DNA from: Arthrobacter sp. H5
GTDB lineage: Bacteria; Actinomycetota; Actinomycetes; Actinomycetales; Micrococcaceae
Reading direction: 5' to 3'
Assembly (NCBI RefSeq): GCF_000520595.1
Contig: NZ_KI914988.1
Coordinates: 35,170-73,107, forward strand
Length of the DNA stretch: 37,938 bases
Position numbers and translations under genes: made by a program. The notes beneath the pieces were generated by a model. That model was not told where the DNA came from, did no database searches, and was given only the letters and a program-made list of their open reading frames with translations. Positions 7,001 to 15,339 of the stretch are shown in pieces. Each line of letters starts with the position of its first letter. Positions within the stretch are counted from its first letter, which is position 1.

Positions 7001-8941
7001 GAGTTCGGTGTGGACACCCAGACCGAAGAGTTCACCGTGGCGGGTGTCGGCGACATGAGCGGCGACGTCTTTGGCAACGGGATGCTGTTGTCCGAGCACA
7101 TCAGGCTCGTGGCTGCGTTCGATCACCGGCATATCTTCCTTGACCCCAATCCGCGGGCCGAGTCCTCTTTCGAGGAACGGAAGCGGTTGTTCGAACTCCC
7201 GCGGTCAAGCTGGGAGGACTACAACGCCGAACTGATCAGCGCCGGCGGAGGGGTCTATCCCCGCTTCGTGAAGTCGCTGACAATCACCCCGGAGGTGAGG
7301 GCAGCCCTGGGTCTGGCGGACTCCGTCGCGACAATGAGCCCGCCGGAACTGCTTCAGGCAATCCTCAAGGCGCCGGTAGACCTCCTGTACAACGGAGGCA
7401 TCGGAACCTACGTGAAGTCCTCGCAGGAAACCCACGCAGAGGTGGGGGACAAGGCCAACGACGCTATCCGGGTCAATGGGAACGAACTGCGCGCCAGGGT
7501 TGTGGGTGAGGGCGGGAACCTCGGAATGACCCAGCTGGGTCGGATCGAAGCCGCCCTCAACTCGGTGCTGCTCAATACGGATGCCATCGACAACTCTGCA
7601 GGGGTGGACTGCTCCGACCACGAGGTCAATATCAAGATCTTCGTTGACCGTATGGTGAAAACCGGTCGAATGGACGCGGGGGAGCGGACTGAATTCCTGC
7701 ACTCCATGACGGACGAGGTTGGGCGGCTGGTCCTGCAGGACAACGTGGACCAAAACGTGCTCCTGCTCAACGACCGGCAGCGCGTTCTCGAGTGGAGCCC
7801 AAGTTTTGAAAGGCTGATGGACTGGCTTGAGGGCAACGCGGACTTGAACCGCGAGCTGGAGTCGCTGCCCACAACTGCTGTACTCCGCGAACGGATCGAA
7901 GCGGGCCAGGGCCTTACCTCACCTGAGCTTTCCGTGTTGGCGGCGTACGTCAAGATCGAACTGACCAGGGCGCTGACCTCCAGCGAGCTGACGGACGACC
8001 CGTGGTTCAAGGGCACACTGCGCCGGTACTTTCCCAAACAGCTGGTTGATCGCTTTGACGATGAACTGGATACCCACCCGCTGCGCAAGGAGATCATTTC
8101 CACAGTCATTGCCAACGACATCATCAACATGGGTGGAATCACCTTCGCCTTCCGCGTGATGGAAGAGACCTCGGTATCCGAGTCCGTGGTTGCCAGGGCC
8201 TTCGTCGCACTGCGCGAGATCTACGAGCTGGATGGCCTGGTTGCTTCCCTCGGGGAGCTGCCCGCCAGCTTTCCAACCGACCGGTGGACCACGGTTCACC
8301 TGGACATACGCCGTCTCCTGGACCGGGCCGTCCGCTGGTTCATCAACCATGTTGGCCAGGGATCCACCGTCGAAGAGGACATCGCCGCGTTTAAACCGTT
8401 GATGGACCCCCTGCGCACCAAGCTGGTCAACTATGTCCGCGGAGGGGATCTCGAGAGAGTGCGCAGCTGGTTTGCGCGGGCGGAGGAATGGGGCCTGCCC
8501 ACTGACATCGCCCATCACTGGGCAGAGCAGTTTGAATCCTTCGGGCTGCTCGACGTTGCGCTGATCACCCGGCGGATCGATGAGCCGGTTGAACGCATAG
8601 CGGAGGTCTACTACGCGGTCTATGACAGGTTCGACGTCGACAATCTGCTGGAGCGGATCACCACCCTGCCGAGGGAAGACAGATGGCAGGCGCTTGCGCG
8701 GGCCGCGCTCCGGGACGACCTTTACTCCACCGTCGCGGATATGACGGTGGCCGTGATGAGGGCATCGGCCGGCCTGACATCGCAGGGTCCGGAACTACGG
8801 CTGCAGGAGTGGGAGAGTCAAAACGCAGAGCCGTTGGAGCGCGCCAGGAAGATGTTCGCCGAAGTGAACCGCCTCGAACGCGATGATATGGCATCCCTTT
8901 CGGTTGCCCTGCGGCTTCTCCGTTCGATCGTCCGTCGGTAG
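4100..8941 (+). CDS. gdh: NAD-specific glutamate dehydrogenase, large (about 180 kDa) class
   Basis: A 1,613-residue enzyme converting glutamate to 2-oxoglutarate and ammonium with NAD+. This is the length of the large GDH class known from Streptomyces and Pseudomonas. The N-terminal half, up to about residue 700, contains ACT-like regulatory segments (VTDDMPFLVDSVTAEL). The catalytic core follows, with GGLRWSDRREDFRTEILGL near 805, the substrate-site PTGAKGGF near 840, the nucleotide-binding GVGDMSGDVFGNGML near 982 and VVGEGGNLGMTQLGR near 1134. A long C-terminal helical part completes it. The start is well marked by ACGGAGGCG. It is the largest gene in the window and looks intact. It may be read through from the CpaE-like gene 45 bases upstream. 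Confidence 0.96.
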   Translation: MSSGSSTTDQPSSDTSLEDFIEHYYEHLSDDDAGGYSPEALRERALNHRRTAGLRPRGEAVIDVYDQSDASIVMIVTDDMPFLVDSVTAELVRQNAAIRLVMHPTFIATRHRESNKLHNLKRVPSTAGVSSGDTAALPNISKFLADGDFSAHVESWIAVEIGRVLNEERRTEILDGLGRVLGDVRAAVEDWPAMRSKVRDISVGLASVPGGDAIPDLQQARELLAWLDDANFTFLGFKEYDLASEDGEDVLRVQGDSGLGLLRHPAGGKRVQHLTQAGKVKAREKQALVITKANSRSTVHRAAYLDYVGVKRFDENGNVNGERRFIGLFATSAYTGSVRNVPIIRDKVNEVLRQCGFPTDSHSGKDLLSILETYPRDELFQIDVADLVTTALGILRLQERRRTRLFLRPDIYGRFMSALVYLPRDRYTTSVRLRIEDELRRTFKAESIDYEARMSESALARLFFRIRLPKGEEVVHIEAADLETRLVSAARSWSEGIDEVARSRFDRRTAEKMSTLWAEAFPAGYRVDYEVEDALVDIERFAGYDRSETAGPIMHVYVPEGAGDALEEDARLKLYVTEPKSLSQILPFLHNLGLEVLDERPFEIERSDGREFFLYDLGLKYPSGIDPLKTGPLLEESFAAAIEGASESDSFDRLVLRENLHWRQVVILRSYAKYIRQIGNTNSYGFVGDTLLANARVSRSLVALFEARFDPDLPADERESATARARQDLEAGFDEVSTLDADRVLRTFANLIEATLRTNYFQDKPYVSYKLNTAAIDGVPNPRPKFEIWVYSPRVEGVHLRFGDVARGGLRWSDRREDFRTEILGLVKAQTVKNAVIVPTGAKGGFFAKHLPDPAVDRAAWMAEGQESYRTFIRALLDITDNLVTTDDGESVVPPARVVRHDDDDSYLVVAADKGTASFSDIANELSAEYGFWLGDAFASGGSVGYDHKAMGITARGAWESVKRHFSEFGVDTQTEEFTVAGVGDMSGDVFGNGMLLSEHIRLVAAFDHRHIFLDPNPRAESSFEERKRLFELPRSSWEDYNAELISAGGGVYPRFVKSLTITPEVRAALGLADSVATMSPPELLQAILKAPVDLLYNGGIGTYVKSSQETHAEVGDKANDAIRVNGNELRARVVGEGGNLGMTQLGRIEAALNSVLLNTDAIDNSAGVDCSDHEVNIKIFVDRMVKTGRMDAGERTEFLHSMTDEVGRLVLQDNVDQNVLLLNDRQRVLEWSPSFERLMDWLEGNADLNRELESLPTTAVLRERIEAGQGLTSPELSVLAAYVKIELTRALTSSELTDDPWFKGTLRRYFPKQLVDRFDDELDTHPLRKEIISTVIANDIINMGGITFAFRVMEETSVSESVVARAFVALREIYELDGLVASLGELPASFPTDRWTTVHLDIRRLLDRAVRWFINHVGQGSTVEEDIAAFKPLMDPLRTKLVNYVRGGDLERVRSWFARAEEWGLPTDIAHHWAEQFESFGLLDVALITRRIDEPVERIAEVYYAVYDRFDVDNLLERITTLPREDRWQALARAALRDDLYSTVADMTVAVMRASAGLTSQGPELRLQEWESQNAEPLERARKMFAEVNRLERDDMASLSVALRLLRSIVRR

Positions 8942-8953
8942 CTGAGGAGCTCA

Positions 8954-10432
8954 GTGGCAATATTCACAGATCCCATCCGCGAGTACACCGGTTTTGGCCC
9001 CGGGGACGCCGAATGGCTGCACCTGCTGGTGGGGGACTGGCAGATGGTGGCCGATCTCGCCTTCGCGGATCTCGCACTGTGGTTTCCGTTGGAGCAGGGG
9101 GGGTACGTAGCGCTCGCCCATGTGCGGCCATCCACCTCACATACCGTGTTCCACAGCGACTTTGTCGGGGAACGTATTCGGGCGGACCTGCGGCCATTGG
9201 TTGAAAAAGCCTGGGAGAGCCAGACCATTGAGCGCTCCGGGGAAACCAACTGGACCACGGAAATGGCCATGCGGGTGGAAGCTGTACCAATGGTGCGCAA
9301 CGGCCGTACACTCGCCGTCGTCACCTCACACATGGACCTGTCCAGTTCCCGCATGCCGTCCCGGCTGGAACTGACCTACAGGCAGTGCGCCTACGACCTG
9401 CTGCGCATGGGTACCCTGGGGCTGTGGCCCGACTTCGCCACACCCACCGGATCACGGCGCGGCGCTCCGAGGGTTGGCGACGGGTTGATCCGGCTCGACG
9501 TGGATGGGATTGTCCAGTACGCCAGCCCCAACGGGGTCTCCGCGTTCAGGCGGCTGGGGGACGTCGAGACGCTTGAGGGCCGTTCGCTGGCAGAGATTAC
9601 GACGTCGCTCCTCAAGGACCGCCGGATGGTGGACGAAACGCTCCCCCTGGTGGTGACTGGAAAAATGCCGTGGCGCACCGAAATCGGATCGCAGGGCGTG
9701 AGTCTGTCGCTGCGCGCAATTCCGCTGCGTGACGAAAGGGAGCGGTTCGGAGCCTTGGTCCTCTGCCGGGACGTGTCCGAACTCCGGCGCCGGGAAATGG
9801 AACTGGTATCCAAGGATGCGACCATCCGGGAGATCCACCACCGGGTGAAGAACAATCTCCAGACCGTGGCGGCTTTGCTGCGCATGCAGTCAAGAAGGAT
9901 GGTCAGTGACGAAGCGAAGCAGGGACTTGAACAGGCCATGCGGCGGGTGGCCACCATTGCGCTGGTGCACGAAACGCTGTCGCAGGGGCTGGCGCAGAGC
10001 GTCGATTTTGATGAGCTTATTGCGCGCCAATTCCGGCTGTCGGCGGAGGTGGCTTCGCCAGCCCACGTGGTCAGGACAGAGCGGTCGGGATTCTTCGGTG
10101 AGCTGCCCAGTGATTTTGCCACTCCGTTGGCGTTGGTGATCAATGAGCTGGTGACCAACGCGGTGGAGCATGGCCTCGCCGACCGAACGGGAACCGTATG
10201 GCTGGTTGCCCACCGCCGTACCGGCGCGGACCGCGAAGAGCTGCTCAAGGTGACGGTGGAAGATGATGGGGTGGGGCTTCCCGGCGGAGGGTATGACGAG
10301 GGTCTTGGACTGCAGATCGTGCGCACCCTGGTCAACAGTGAGCTGGGGGGAACGATCGATTGGAAGCCGCGGGACGGCGGCGGCACATCGGTCACTATCG
10401 AGATGGACCTGACGAAGAATCAGGATCCTTAG
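8954..10432 (+). CDS. pdtaS: PdtaS-type sensor histidine kinase
   Basis: A 492-residue cytoplasmic kinase with no membrane helices. An N-terminal GAF-like sensor (about 1-135) and a PAS domain (about 165-275) come first. A HisKA_2 dimerisation domain carries EIHHRVKNNLQTVAALLRMQ (phosphoacceptor His295 or His296). The HATPase_c domain has INELVTNAVEHG (Asn402), EDDGVGLPGGG (Asp438) and GLGLQIV. In M. tuberculosis PdtaS phosphorylates the ANTAR-type RNA-binding regulator PdtaR. No pdtaR is present in this window, matching the unlinked arrangement known there. The start is GTG at 8954 behind GAGGAG, 12 bases after the GDH stop, so GDH and the kinase may be cotranscribed. A strong terminator follows. 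Confidence 0.93.
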   Translation: MAIFTDPIREYTGFGPGDAEWLHLLVGDWQMVADLAFADLALWFPLEQGGYVALAHVRPSTSHTVFHSDFVGERIRADLRPLVEKAWESQTIERSGETNWTTEMAMRVEAVPMVRNGRTLAVVTSHMDLSSSRMPSRLELTYRQCAYDLLRMGTLGLWPDFATPTGSRRGAPRVGDGLIRLDVDGIVQYASPNGVSAFRRLGDVETLEGRSLAEITTSLLKDRRMVDETLPLVVTGKMPWRTEIGSQGVSLSLRAIPLRDERERFGALVLCRDVSELRRREMELVSKDATIREIHHRVKNNLQTVAALLRMQSRRMVSDEAKQGLEQAMRRVATIALVHETLSQGLAQSVDFDELIARQFRLSAEVASPAHVVRTERSGFFGELPSDFATPLALVINELVTNAVEHGLADRTGTVWLVAHRRTGADREELLKVTVEDDGVGLPGGGYDEGLGLQIVRTLVNSELGGTIDWKPRDGGGTSVTIEMDLTKNQDP

Positions 10433-10454
10433 GAGTGCGCGCTTAACAGGACAC

Positions 10455-10494
10455 AACGAGGGAGGGGCACCCGCCAGGGTGCCCCTCCCTCGTT
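10455..10494. terminator. Bidirectional intrinsic terminator between pdtaS and whiB1
   Basis: Left arm AACGAGGGAGGGGCACCC (10455-10472), loop GCCA, right arm GGGTGCCCCTCCCTCGTT (10477-10494). The two 18-base arms pair perfectly. It lies between the convergent stops of pdtaS (10432) and whiB1 (10504) and is followed on either side by A/T-containing sequence, so it can serve both transcripts. Confidence 0.9.
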
Positions 10495-10503
10495 AGGTAT
10501 TAT

Positions 10504-10752
10504 CTAGGACGCCCGCCGAGCCCTGGCCGCCCGGCGCTTAAGTGCGCGCCGCTCGTCCTCGCTCAGGCCGCCCCACACACCGGCGTCCTGGCCGGACTCG
10601 ATTGCCCATTGCAGACACGTGTCCACAACCTGGCAGCGGCGGCAGACGCTCTTGGCCTCTTCAATTTGAAGCAGTGCGGGCCCGGTGTTCCCTACGGGGA
10701 AGAACAATTCCGGGTCTTTATCGAGGCAGGCAGCGCGACTACGCCAGTCCAT
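10504..10752 (-). CDS. whiB1: WhiB1-type iron-sulfur transcriptional regulator
   Basis: An 82-residue WhiB protein starting MDWRSRAACLDKDPELFFPV. The four cluster-binding cysteines are Cys9, Cys37, Cys40 and Cys46, with the expected C-x2-C-x5-C spacing. The turn motif GVWGG and a basic C-terminus (RRALKRRAARARR) that binds DNA follow. Length and sequence match WhiB1 of mycobacteria closely. WhiB1 there is an essential, nitric-oxide-sensitive 4Fe-4S protein acting with the housekeeping sigma factor. The open frame extends upstream, but the ATG at 10752 with GAAGGTG before it is the family start. A CRP-like site lies 33-48 bases upstream. It is convergent with pdtaS, the same neighbour as in M. 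tuberculosis. Confidence 0.95.
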   Translation of the reverse strand: MDWRSRAACLDKDPELFFPVGNTGPALLQIEEAKSVCRRCQVVDTCLQWAIESGQDAGVWGGLSEDERRALKRRAARARRAS

Positions 10753-10784
10753 GCGGATCACCTTCTCCTTACAGCCCGTGACTA

Positions 10785-10800
10785 TGTGAAAATATTCACG
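10785..10800. promoter_or_regulatory. CRP/GlxR-type operator upstream of whiB1
   Basis: TGTGA-AAATAT-TCACG matches the CRP/GlxR consensus TGTGA-N6-TCACA at nine of ten conserved positions. It sits 33-48 bases before the whiB1 ATG on the minus strand. In M. tuberculosis whiB1 is a known CRP (Rv3676) target, so conserved cAMP-linked control is likely. So close to the start codon it could overlap the transcription start or the leader. Confidence 0.75.
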
Positions 10801-10817
10801 AGTGGTTTCATAGTAAA

Positions 10818-10836
10818 GGGGGCCACTACGGCCCCC
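10818..10836. other. GC-rich hairpin in the whiB1 upstream region
   Basis: GGGGGCC (10818-10824), loop ACTAC, GGCCCCC (10830-10836): a perfect 7-base stem. It lies 66-84 bases before the whiB1 ATG, in the 238-base divergent region 10753-10990. It could be part of a structured whiB1 leader or, on the plus strand with the following CCGTCTTTTCC, a weak terminator. Which one depends on the unmapped whiB1 transcription start. Confidence 0.5.
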
Positions 10837-10990
10837 CGTCTTTTCCTTCATTAAGGCTGTCACGATAAATTGAAGCAAACAAGGGGTAACCTGCGGTTAA
10901 TTGCGCAATCTGGTGAGGGATAGGTCACACGGGTTGGCGGAAGCTGCAGGTTCGTAGCTGTAAACCGACTATGTCGGGTAGGGTGCCAGT

Positions 10991-11425
10991 GTGTCAAGAC
11001 CCCCTAGCCCAGCCCGGCCCGCGGCTCCCGAGGTGCGCCCTATGGGCATCACCGTTATCGCTGTCATCCTCTTGCTGGAATCAGTGGCTCTGTTTGCGGC
11101 AGCCGGCTGGTACCTCACCGGCCTGTTGACCAGCACTCCCGCCTCACTGGGAGGTGCGGTGTTCATGTTGGTGCTGTTGGTGCTGTTTGCCGGCTGGTTG
11201 CTGGTGGTGAGCCACTTCGTCTTCCGGGGGTTTCGCTGGACCCGATCGGCCGCACTCGTCTTTCAGCTTTTCGTGATTGTGTTGGCCGTGCCCACACTTA
11301 CCGCAGGGGTGGTCTGGGCTGGTTTGCTGATGATCGTGCCGGCTGCCTTGGTGCTGCACCAGCTCTTCACGAAGGCGGTCATGGCTTTCATGATCAGAAC
11401 CACCGACACATCAAGGGCACTTTAG
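10991..11425 (+). CDS. Four-helix integral membrane protein (Rv3217c-like)
   Basis: A 144-residue protein with a short Pro/Arg-rich N-terminus (MSRPPSPARPAAPEVRP) and about four membrane helices filling the rest. There is no catalytic motif. Size and position next to whiB1 resemble the Rv3217c membrane protein of M. tuberculosis, a weak comparison. The start is GTG at 10991 with no Shine-Dalgarno sequence. A TAGGGT hexamer at 10979-10984 ends 6 bases before it, suggesting a leaderless mRNA, although no clear -35 box is seen. Its stop codon overlaps that of the convergent FHA-FtsK gene. Function unknown. Confidence 0.85.
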   Translation: MSRPPSPARPAAPEVRPMGITVIAVILLLESVALFAAAGWYLTGLLTSTPASLGGAVFMLVLLVLFAGWLLVVSHFVFRGFRWTRSAALVFQLFVIVLAVPTLTAGVVWAGLLMIVPAALVLHQLFTKAVMAFMIRTTDTSRAL

Positions 11426-14400
11426 CCGGTACCGCCCTCCGTCTTATGCGAAGGACTGTTGTAGGCCACCTGGAACTCCGTCAGGGCGGATCCCTGAATG
11501 AGAAAGCCCCGCCCGGGAGACATTCTGCCCTCAAACTCGAGCCTGACTCCCAGGGAATCGCCGTCGGAGGGTGACCGCGGTGAGAGCACCAGTCCCAAGG
11601 GCGTGGAACGTGCCTGGGCAGAAAGCGGAACCCTTGACATCAACCCGTGCCCCGGCGCGCAGGTCAGGACCACTCGCGCTCCCGCTGCCGAAAACCTGAT
11701 GAGCTGCTGATGGGTTTCAGGCGGCAGCCTATCCGCGTTGTCCACCAAAAGAATTGCCCCGGCCATGGTAGGGCCGGCCCGGCGGGCAAATCCGTCCCAG
11801 AAACTGACCGGATCATCGGTGTCGGGGCGGATGCAGCGCAGCGGTGCTGCGTCCGCCAGGCGGTTCAAAACCGAAGTGCGTCCCGAGCCGGGTGCCCCAA
11901 TAACAAGGAGCACCGCATGCGGAGGCAGTGCCACGGACACTGTTTCGAGTTCGTCTCCACCGACGCCCAGCGGCAATACCGGGGTGGACTGGTTGTCGGT
12001 GGCGGGACTGAGTACTTCAGGGCGCACCCGTGCCGGGAGCGGATCGACCCTGAACGGTGCGATCGACGGCACGCCAGGATTGATCGCCGGGCCCTCGTCC
12101 ATGGCGAGTTGGGCGACGGCTCCGTGCGGTCCGGCCATTCTGCCCTGTACAAAGCACCTGCCGGGAACCGGGTCCATCGCTGGCATCCGGGGCCACCCCA
12201 TCAGTGATTCCGGGCTCACTCCCACAGGGAAATAAATCCGGTTTGGAACCAGTGAATAGAAGCGGCTTGCCAGGACGTCCCTCTCGCCGGATATCACCAG
12301 GACAACGCCCGTGCTCTGACCGTCGCGCACAATGTCGAGGAGCGCATCCTCCGCCCAGGCCCATCGGCTGCTGCGGAACGAACCGGTCCAGCGGCCCCAG
12401 CTGGACACCACCAAGGTAATACCCGCCCAGCCGCCGGGTGGTTCTTCCGCCGCCAACCGTTCCGAGACCAATTCGGACAGTCTGTGCAGTACTCGGGACG
12501 CCCGTTTGATTTCCCGCGGTCCCGCACATGCCCCTGTCTGCGGGAAATGCGAGGTGAACCGCAGGCTGCCGTCTCCGTCGAGGACATAGAGGTGCCGCTG
12601 CGGCAGTGTGCGCACCAGTTCGCCGGTGATACTTCGCAGGCCCGCCGCGGCGCCGCCCTCTCCCTGCCCAATCCACGCAACGTGCGAATCCACCCCTGGA
12701 TTCCACCTGAGCGGCCGCTGCACCTGCTCGGCAGGAATGTCCAGTAGACCGAGCTCCAGGTCTCGTGTCGACAGGGGCGACGGCGGCAGCAGGACTCGTT
12801 CGATGGATGCGGGCAATGGGGGTTGCATTGGCGGGTTCAGTTCAGGCAGAGGCACGACGGCGGCAGCACCTTGAATGGCGCGGATCAGGACCGCAGGTCC
12901 CGCCTTTGAACTCCCGCTTTCCTCAGTTAGTCCGCTGGTCGTTTCCGGTGGGAGTGCCATGGAAACCGGTGTTCCGCGGAGATAGTCGCCGAGGTGAATA
13001 ATCGGATCTATCAGCGGGTTGTGGGCGACGGGTGCCGTCGTCGCTGTTTGAAACTCGACCGGTGGGGAGCCGCCCACCCTGAGATACGCGCGTCCGGGCA
13101 GCCCCACCGGAATGGTTGACGCGGCCGGCGAGTCCAGTACGTCCTGCGATTCCATGACGGACTGCACACGCAGCGCGATGCTCGCTGTGATGTTGGCTCG
13201 GATGTCGGACGTGACAGCGCCTTGGGGCCGCTGGGTGGCCAGGACCAGGTGAATTCCCAGGGATCGTCCGAGCGTTGCGATCCGCATCAGGTCCTGAACG
13301 GATCCCGGTATTTCTTCGCTGAGCATTCGGAACTCGTCAACAACCACTGCCAGGCGGGGCAACTCTGGAACCCCTTCGAGGGCAAGGTATTCACGAAGGT
13401 CGGTCGCGCCGTGCCGGGCGAAGAGGGTCTCGCGGCGTTTCACCTCGGCCTTGAGCGATTCCAGTGCCCTCGACACGGATTCGGCGGACAGATCCGTGAG
13501 CAGACCGGTGCAATGGGGAAGTGCACTGAGCATGCCCAGCCCCGAGCCGCCCTTGAAATCCACCAGGAGGAAGTTCAGGTCCCGCGGTGAATGATTCAGT
13601 GCGAGGCTCAGTAGTAACGTGCGCAGAAGCTCTGATTTTCCTGAACCTGTGGTGCCTGCCACCAGCAGATGCGGGCCGTCGGAGACGAGATCGAATGTGA
13701 GAATGTGGCCGGTACCCGCGCCCAGAACGGCCTCCAGACAGTCTCCGGACACCGCGGTCGACCATCGTGCGGCAATACCTGCGGTGTCGGTTGGGATCAG
13801 ATCGGCCAGCGCGGCTTCCGCCGGCACTGTTGCATCGCAGCGTGTGTCCGCATCCCGATGCCCGGATCGTCCGAGCGCCCGGGCAAGCCGCTCGAATGTC
13901 CCGGACCCCACAAAATCCGGCGAGAAATCAAGCGACCCTCCAGGATCCCGAAGGGTCGCCCCGGACGGTGAAAGCGTGATGAGAGTGCTCACCGGCGAGG
14001 GTGATCCCACGCCAAACCGGTAGACCCGCAGGTCCTGCACCAAGCCCTCCGGAAGGGTGCGGAAAGCGAGCAGGGTGCCGGATGAATCCAACACCAGCAA
14101 CCTCTGCAGTTCTGCTTCCGTGTCCGCCAGGAGCACGCGTGGAAGAAATCGTGCATGCTTGGCAAACCCGTGTGCGGGACCAAAACAGATGATTTGGCCG
14201 GCTGGATTCATCATTGACAGCTGCAGCAACACCAACCGGGCGATACCCGACAGCTTGTCCTCCGGACCTGAGAAATCCACGGGCACCCGCACCGGGCCCG
14301 CTGCTGACATCCTGGTCAAGGGGATCGTCAGGGGTACCGACTTCAGAACCGGCGCCTCCCAGCCCGGCACCTGCGGCTTGATCACCACATTTGCCGGCGC

Positions 14401-15339
14401 ATCCGAGTTGCCCAGCCGAAGGTGGACACTCCGGTATGCCCGGTGATGTCCTGTTTCATCCGTGGCCACGGAAACGGCGAGGGAACCGGCGTCGTGGGCC
14501 GCGCGCCGTCGTCGTACTCTGTCCTGTTCCGTTGCAGCAGACAACGCAGCCTGAAAGCGTACACGTTTTCGCCCTCCCGAAATCAACGGGATAATTCCGG
14601 TGACCGCCGACAGGGCGCTGAAGGCGAGGAAGAACCACATACCGGTGGTCAGTGCAAGGACTACACCCAGGACGAGGGGAAGGAACGCGCCCACCAGAAG
14701 CAGACGGTTAGTCTCTGGCGGGGGCGGTGAGGCCACCTCGATGGGCTCGTCAAGGTGTTCGGTCCCGACTGGAGGCGTGGGTGTTCCGGCGAGGATAATC
14801 CCGCAGTCGCTCCCGCCCAGACGGATGGTTGAGTTCACTGTGACCGGGGCTGTTGTTATTTGCCGGCCATCCACCCACGTGCCGTTTGCCGAGCCGCAGT
14901 CTGTGATGGTGATTCGGTCAGTGGCAACCGTCAGGACTGCATGGGCGCGCGACATTTCAGGGTCTTGGATCAGGATGTCTCCATCGTTGCGGCCAATGCC
15001 GTAACTGCCGCGGGCAAGCGGTGTGAGCTGACCGGCATCCGGGCCGGTGCGAACGGCGAAAAGGAGGTTGGCGGCACGGTTGTTCGACTCAGCCAACGCC
15101 GGAGTCGCGGACCCGGCGACAATGACGGCTCCGTTGGAGAAGGGAGGGAAACCCGGTGTGAGCGATTCCACGGTTCTGCCGGCCACGGTGAAACAAGGGG
15201 CTGCGCTCCTGCGTTCCAGTCCCCGCCGGACCTTTGGCCCGGTATCGAGGACTCCGGCGTCGATCACCAACTCTTCAGCCGGCGCGCCGCAGGTCAGAGC
15301 AGCCCCCGGCGCGGCGGCCAGGGTGACGTGAAGGAGCAT
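11422..15339 (-). CDS. FHA-FtsK/SpoIIIE ATPase of type VII secretion (EccC/EssC) type
   Basis: A 1,305-residue protein. An N-terminal ubiquitin-like/FHA-like region comes first, then a clear FHA domain at about 93-184 (GIGRNDGDILIQDPEMSRAH, SANGTWVDG). Two adjacent membrane helices span about 212-254, followed by three FtsK-like ATPase modules. Module 1 is intact: Walker A GTTGSGKSELL with Lys568, Walker B VVVDEF with Asp668. Module 2 has no P-loop (GQGEGGAAAG). Module 3 has GAPGSGRTS, with Arg1154 replacing the P-loop Lys. This is the architecture of EssC/EccC, which energise secretion of WXG100 proteins. The chosen ATG at 15339 has AAGAGG before it; the frame stays open to 15474. No esx, eccB, eccD or mycosin gene is visible in the window. 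Confidence 0.9.
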   Translation of the reverse strand: MLLHVTLAAAPGAALTCGAPAEELVIDAGVLDTGPKVRRGLERRSAAPCFTVAGRTVESLTPGFPPFSNGAVIVAGSATPALAESNNRAANLLFAVRTGPDAGQLTPLARGSYGIGRNDGDILIQDPEMSRAHAVLTVATDRITITDCGSANGTWVDGRQITTAPVTVNSTIRLGGSDCGIILAGTPTPPVGTEHLDEPIEVASPPPPETNRLLLVGAFLPLVLGVVLALTTGMWFFLAFSALSAVTGIIPLISGGRKRVRFQAALSAATEQDRVRRRRAAHDAGSLAVSVATDETGHHRAYRSVHLRLGNSDAPANVVIKPQVPGWEAPVLKSVPLTIPLTRMSAAGPVRVPVDFSGPEDKLSGIARLVLLQLSMMNPAGQIICFGPAHGFAKHARFLPRVLLADTEAELQRLLVLDSSGTLLAFRTLPEGLVQDLRVYRFGVGSPSPVSTLITLSPSGATLRDPGGSLDFSPDFVGSGTFERLARALGRSGHRDADTRCDATVPAEAALADLIPTDTAGIAARWSTAVSGDCLEAVLGAGTGHILTFDLVSDGPHLLVAGTTGSGKSELLRTLLLSLALNHSPRDLNFLLVDFKGGSGLGMLSALPHCTGLLTDLSAESVSRALESLKAEVKRRETLFARHGATDLREYLALEGVPELPRLAVVVDEFRMLSEEIPGSVQDLMRIATLGRSLGIHLVLATQRPQGAVTSDIRANITASIALRVQSVMESQDVLDSPAASTIPVGLPGRAYLRVGGSPPVEFQTATTAPVAHNPLIDPIIHLGDYLRGTPVSMALPPETTSGLTEESGSSKAGPAVLIRAIQGAAAVVPLPELNPPMQPPLPASIERVLLPPSPLSTRDLELGLLDIPAEQVQRPLRWNPGVDSHVAWIGQGEGGAAAGLRSITGELVRTLPQRHLYVLDGDGSLRFTSHFPQTGACAGPREIKRASRVLHRLSELVSERLAAEEPPGGWAGITLVVSSWGRWTGSFRSSRWAWAEDALLDIVRDGQSTGVVLVISGERDVLASRFYSLVPNRIYFPVGVSPESLMGWPRMPAMDPVPGRCFVQGRMAGPHGAVAQLAMDEGPAINPGVPSIAPFRVDPLPARVRPEVLSPATDNQSTPVLPLGVGGDELETVSVALPPHAVLLVIGAPGSGRTSVLNRLADAAPLRCIRPDTDDPVSFWDGFARRAGPTMAGAILLVDNADRLPPETHQQLIRFSAAGARVVLTCAPGHGLMSRVPLSAQARSTPLGLVLSPRSPSDGDSLGVRLEFEGRMSPGRGFLIQGSALTEFQVAYNSPSHKTEGGTG

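Noticed and set aside
9391-10395. 334-codon open frame on the minus strand
   Set aside because: It is antisense to the PAS, HisKA_2 and HATPase domains of PdtaS. Its Ser/Arg-rich translation is typical of shadow frames.
10912-10929. Second CRP-like site (GGTGA-N8-TCACA)
   Set aside because: The half-sites are good, but the 8-base spacer does not fit the 6-base spacing of CRP/GlxR operators.
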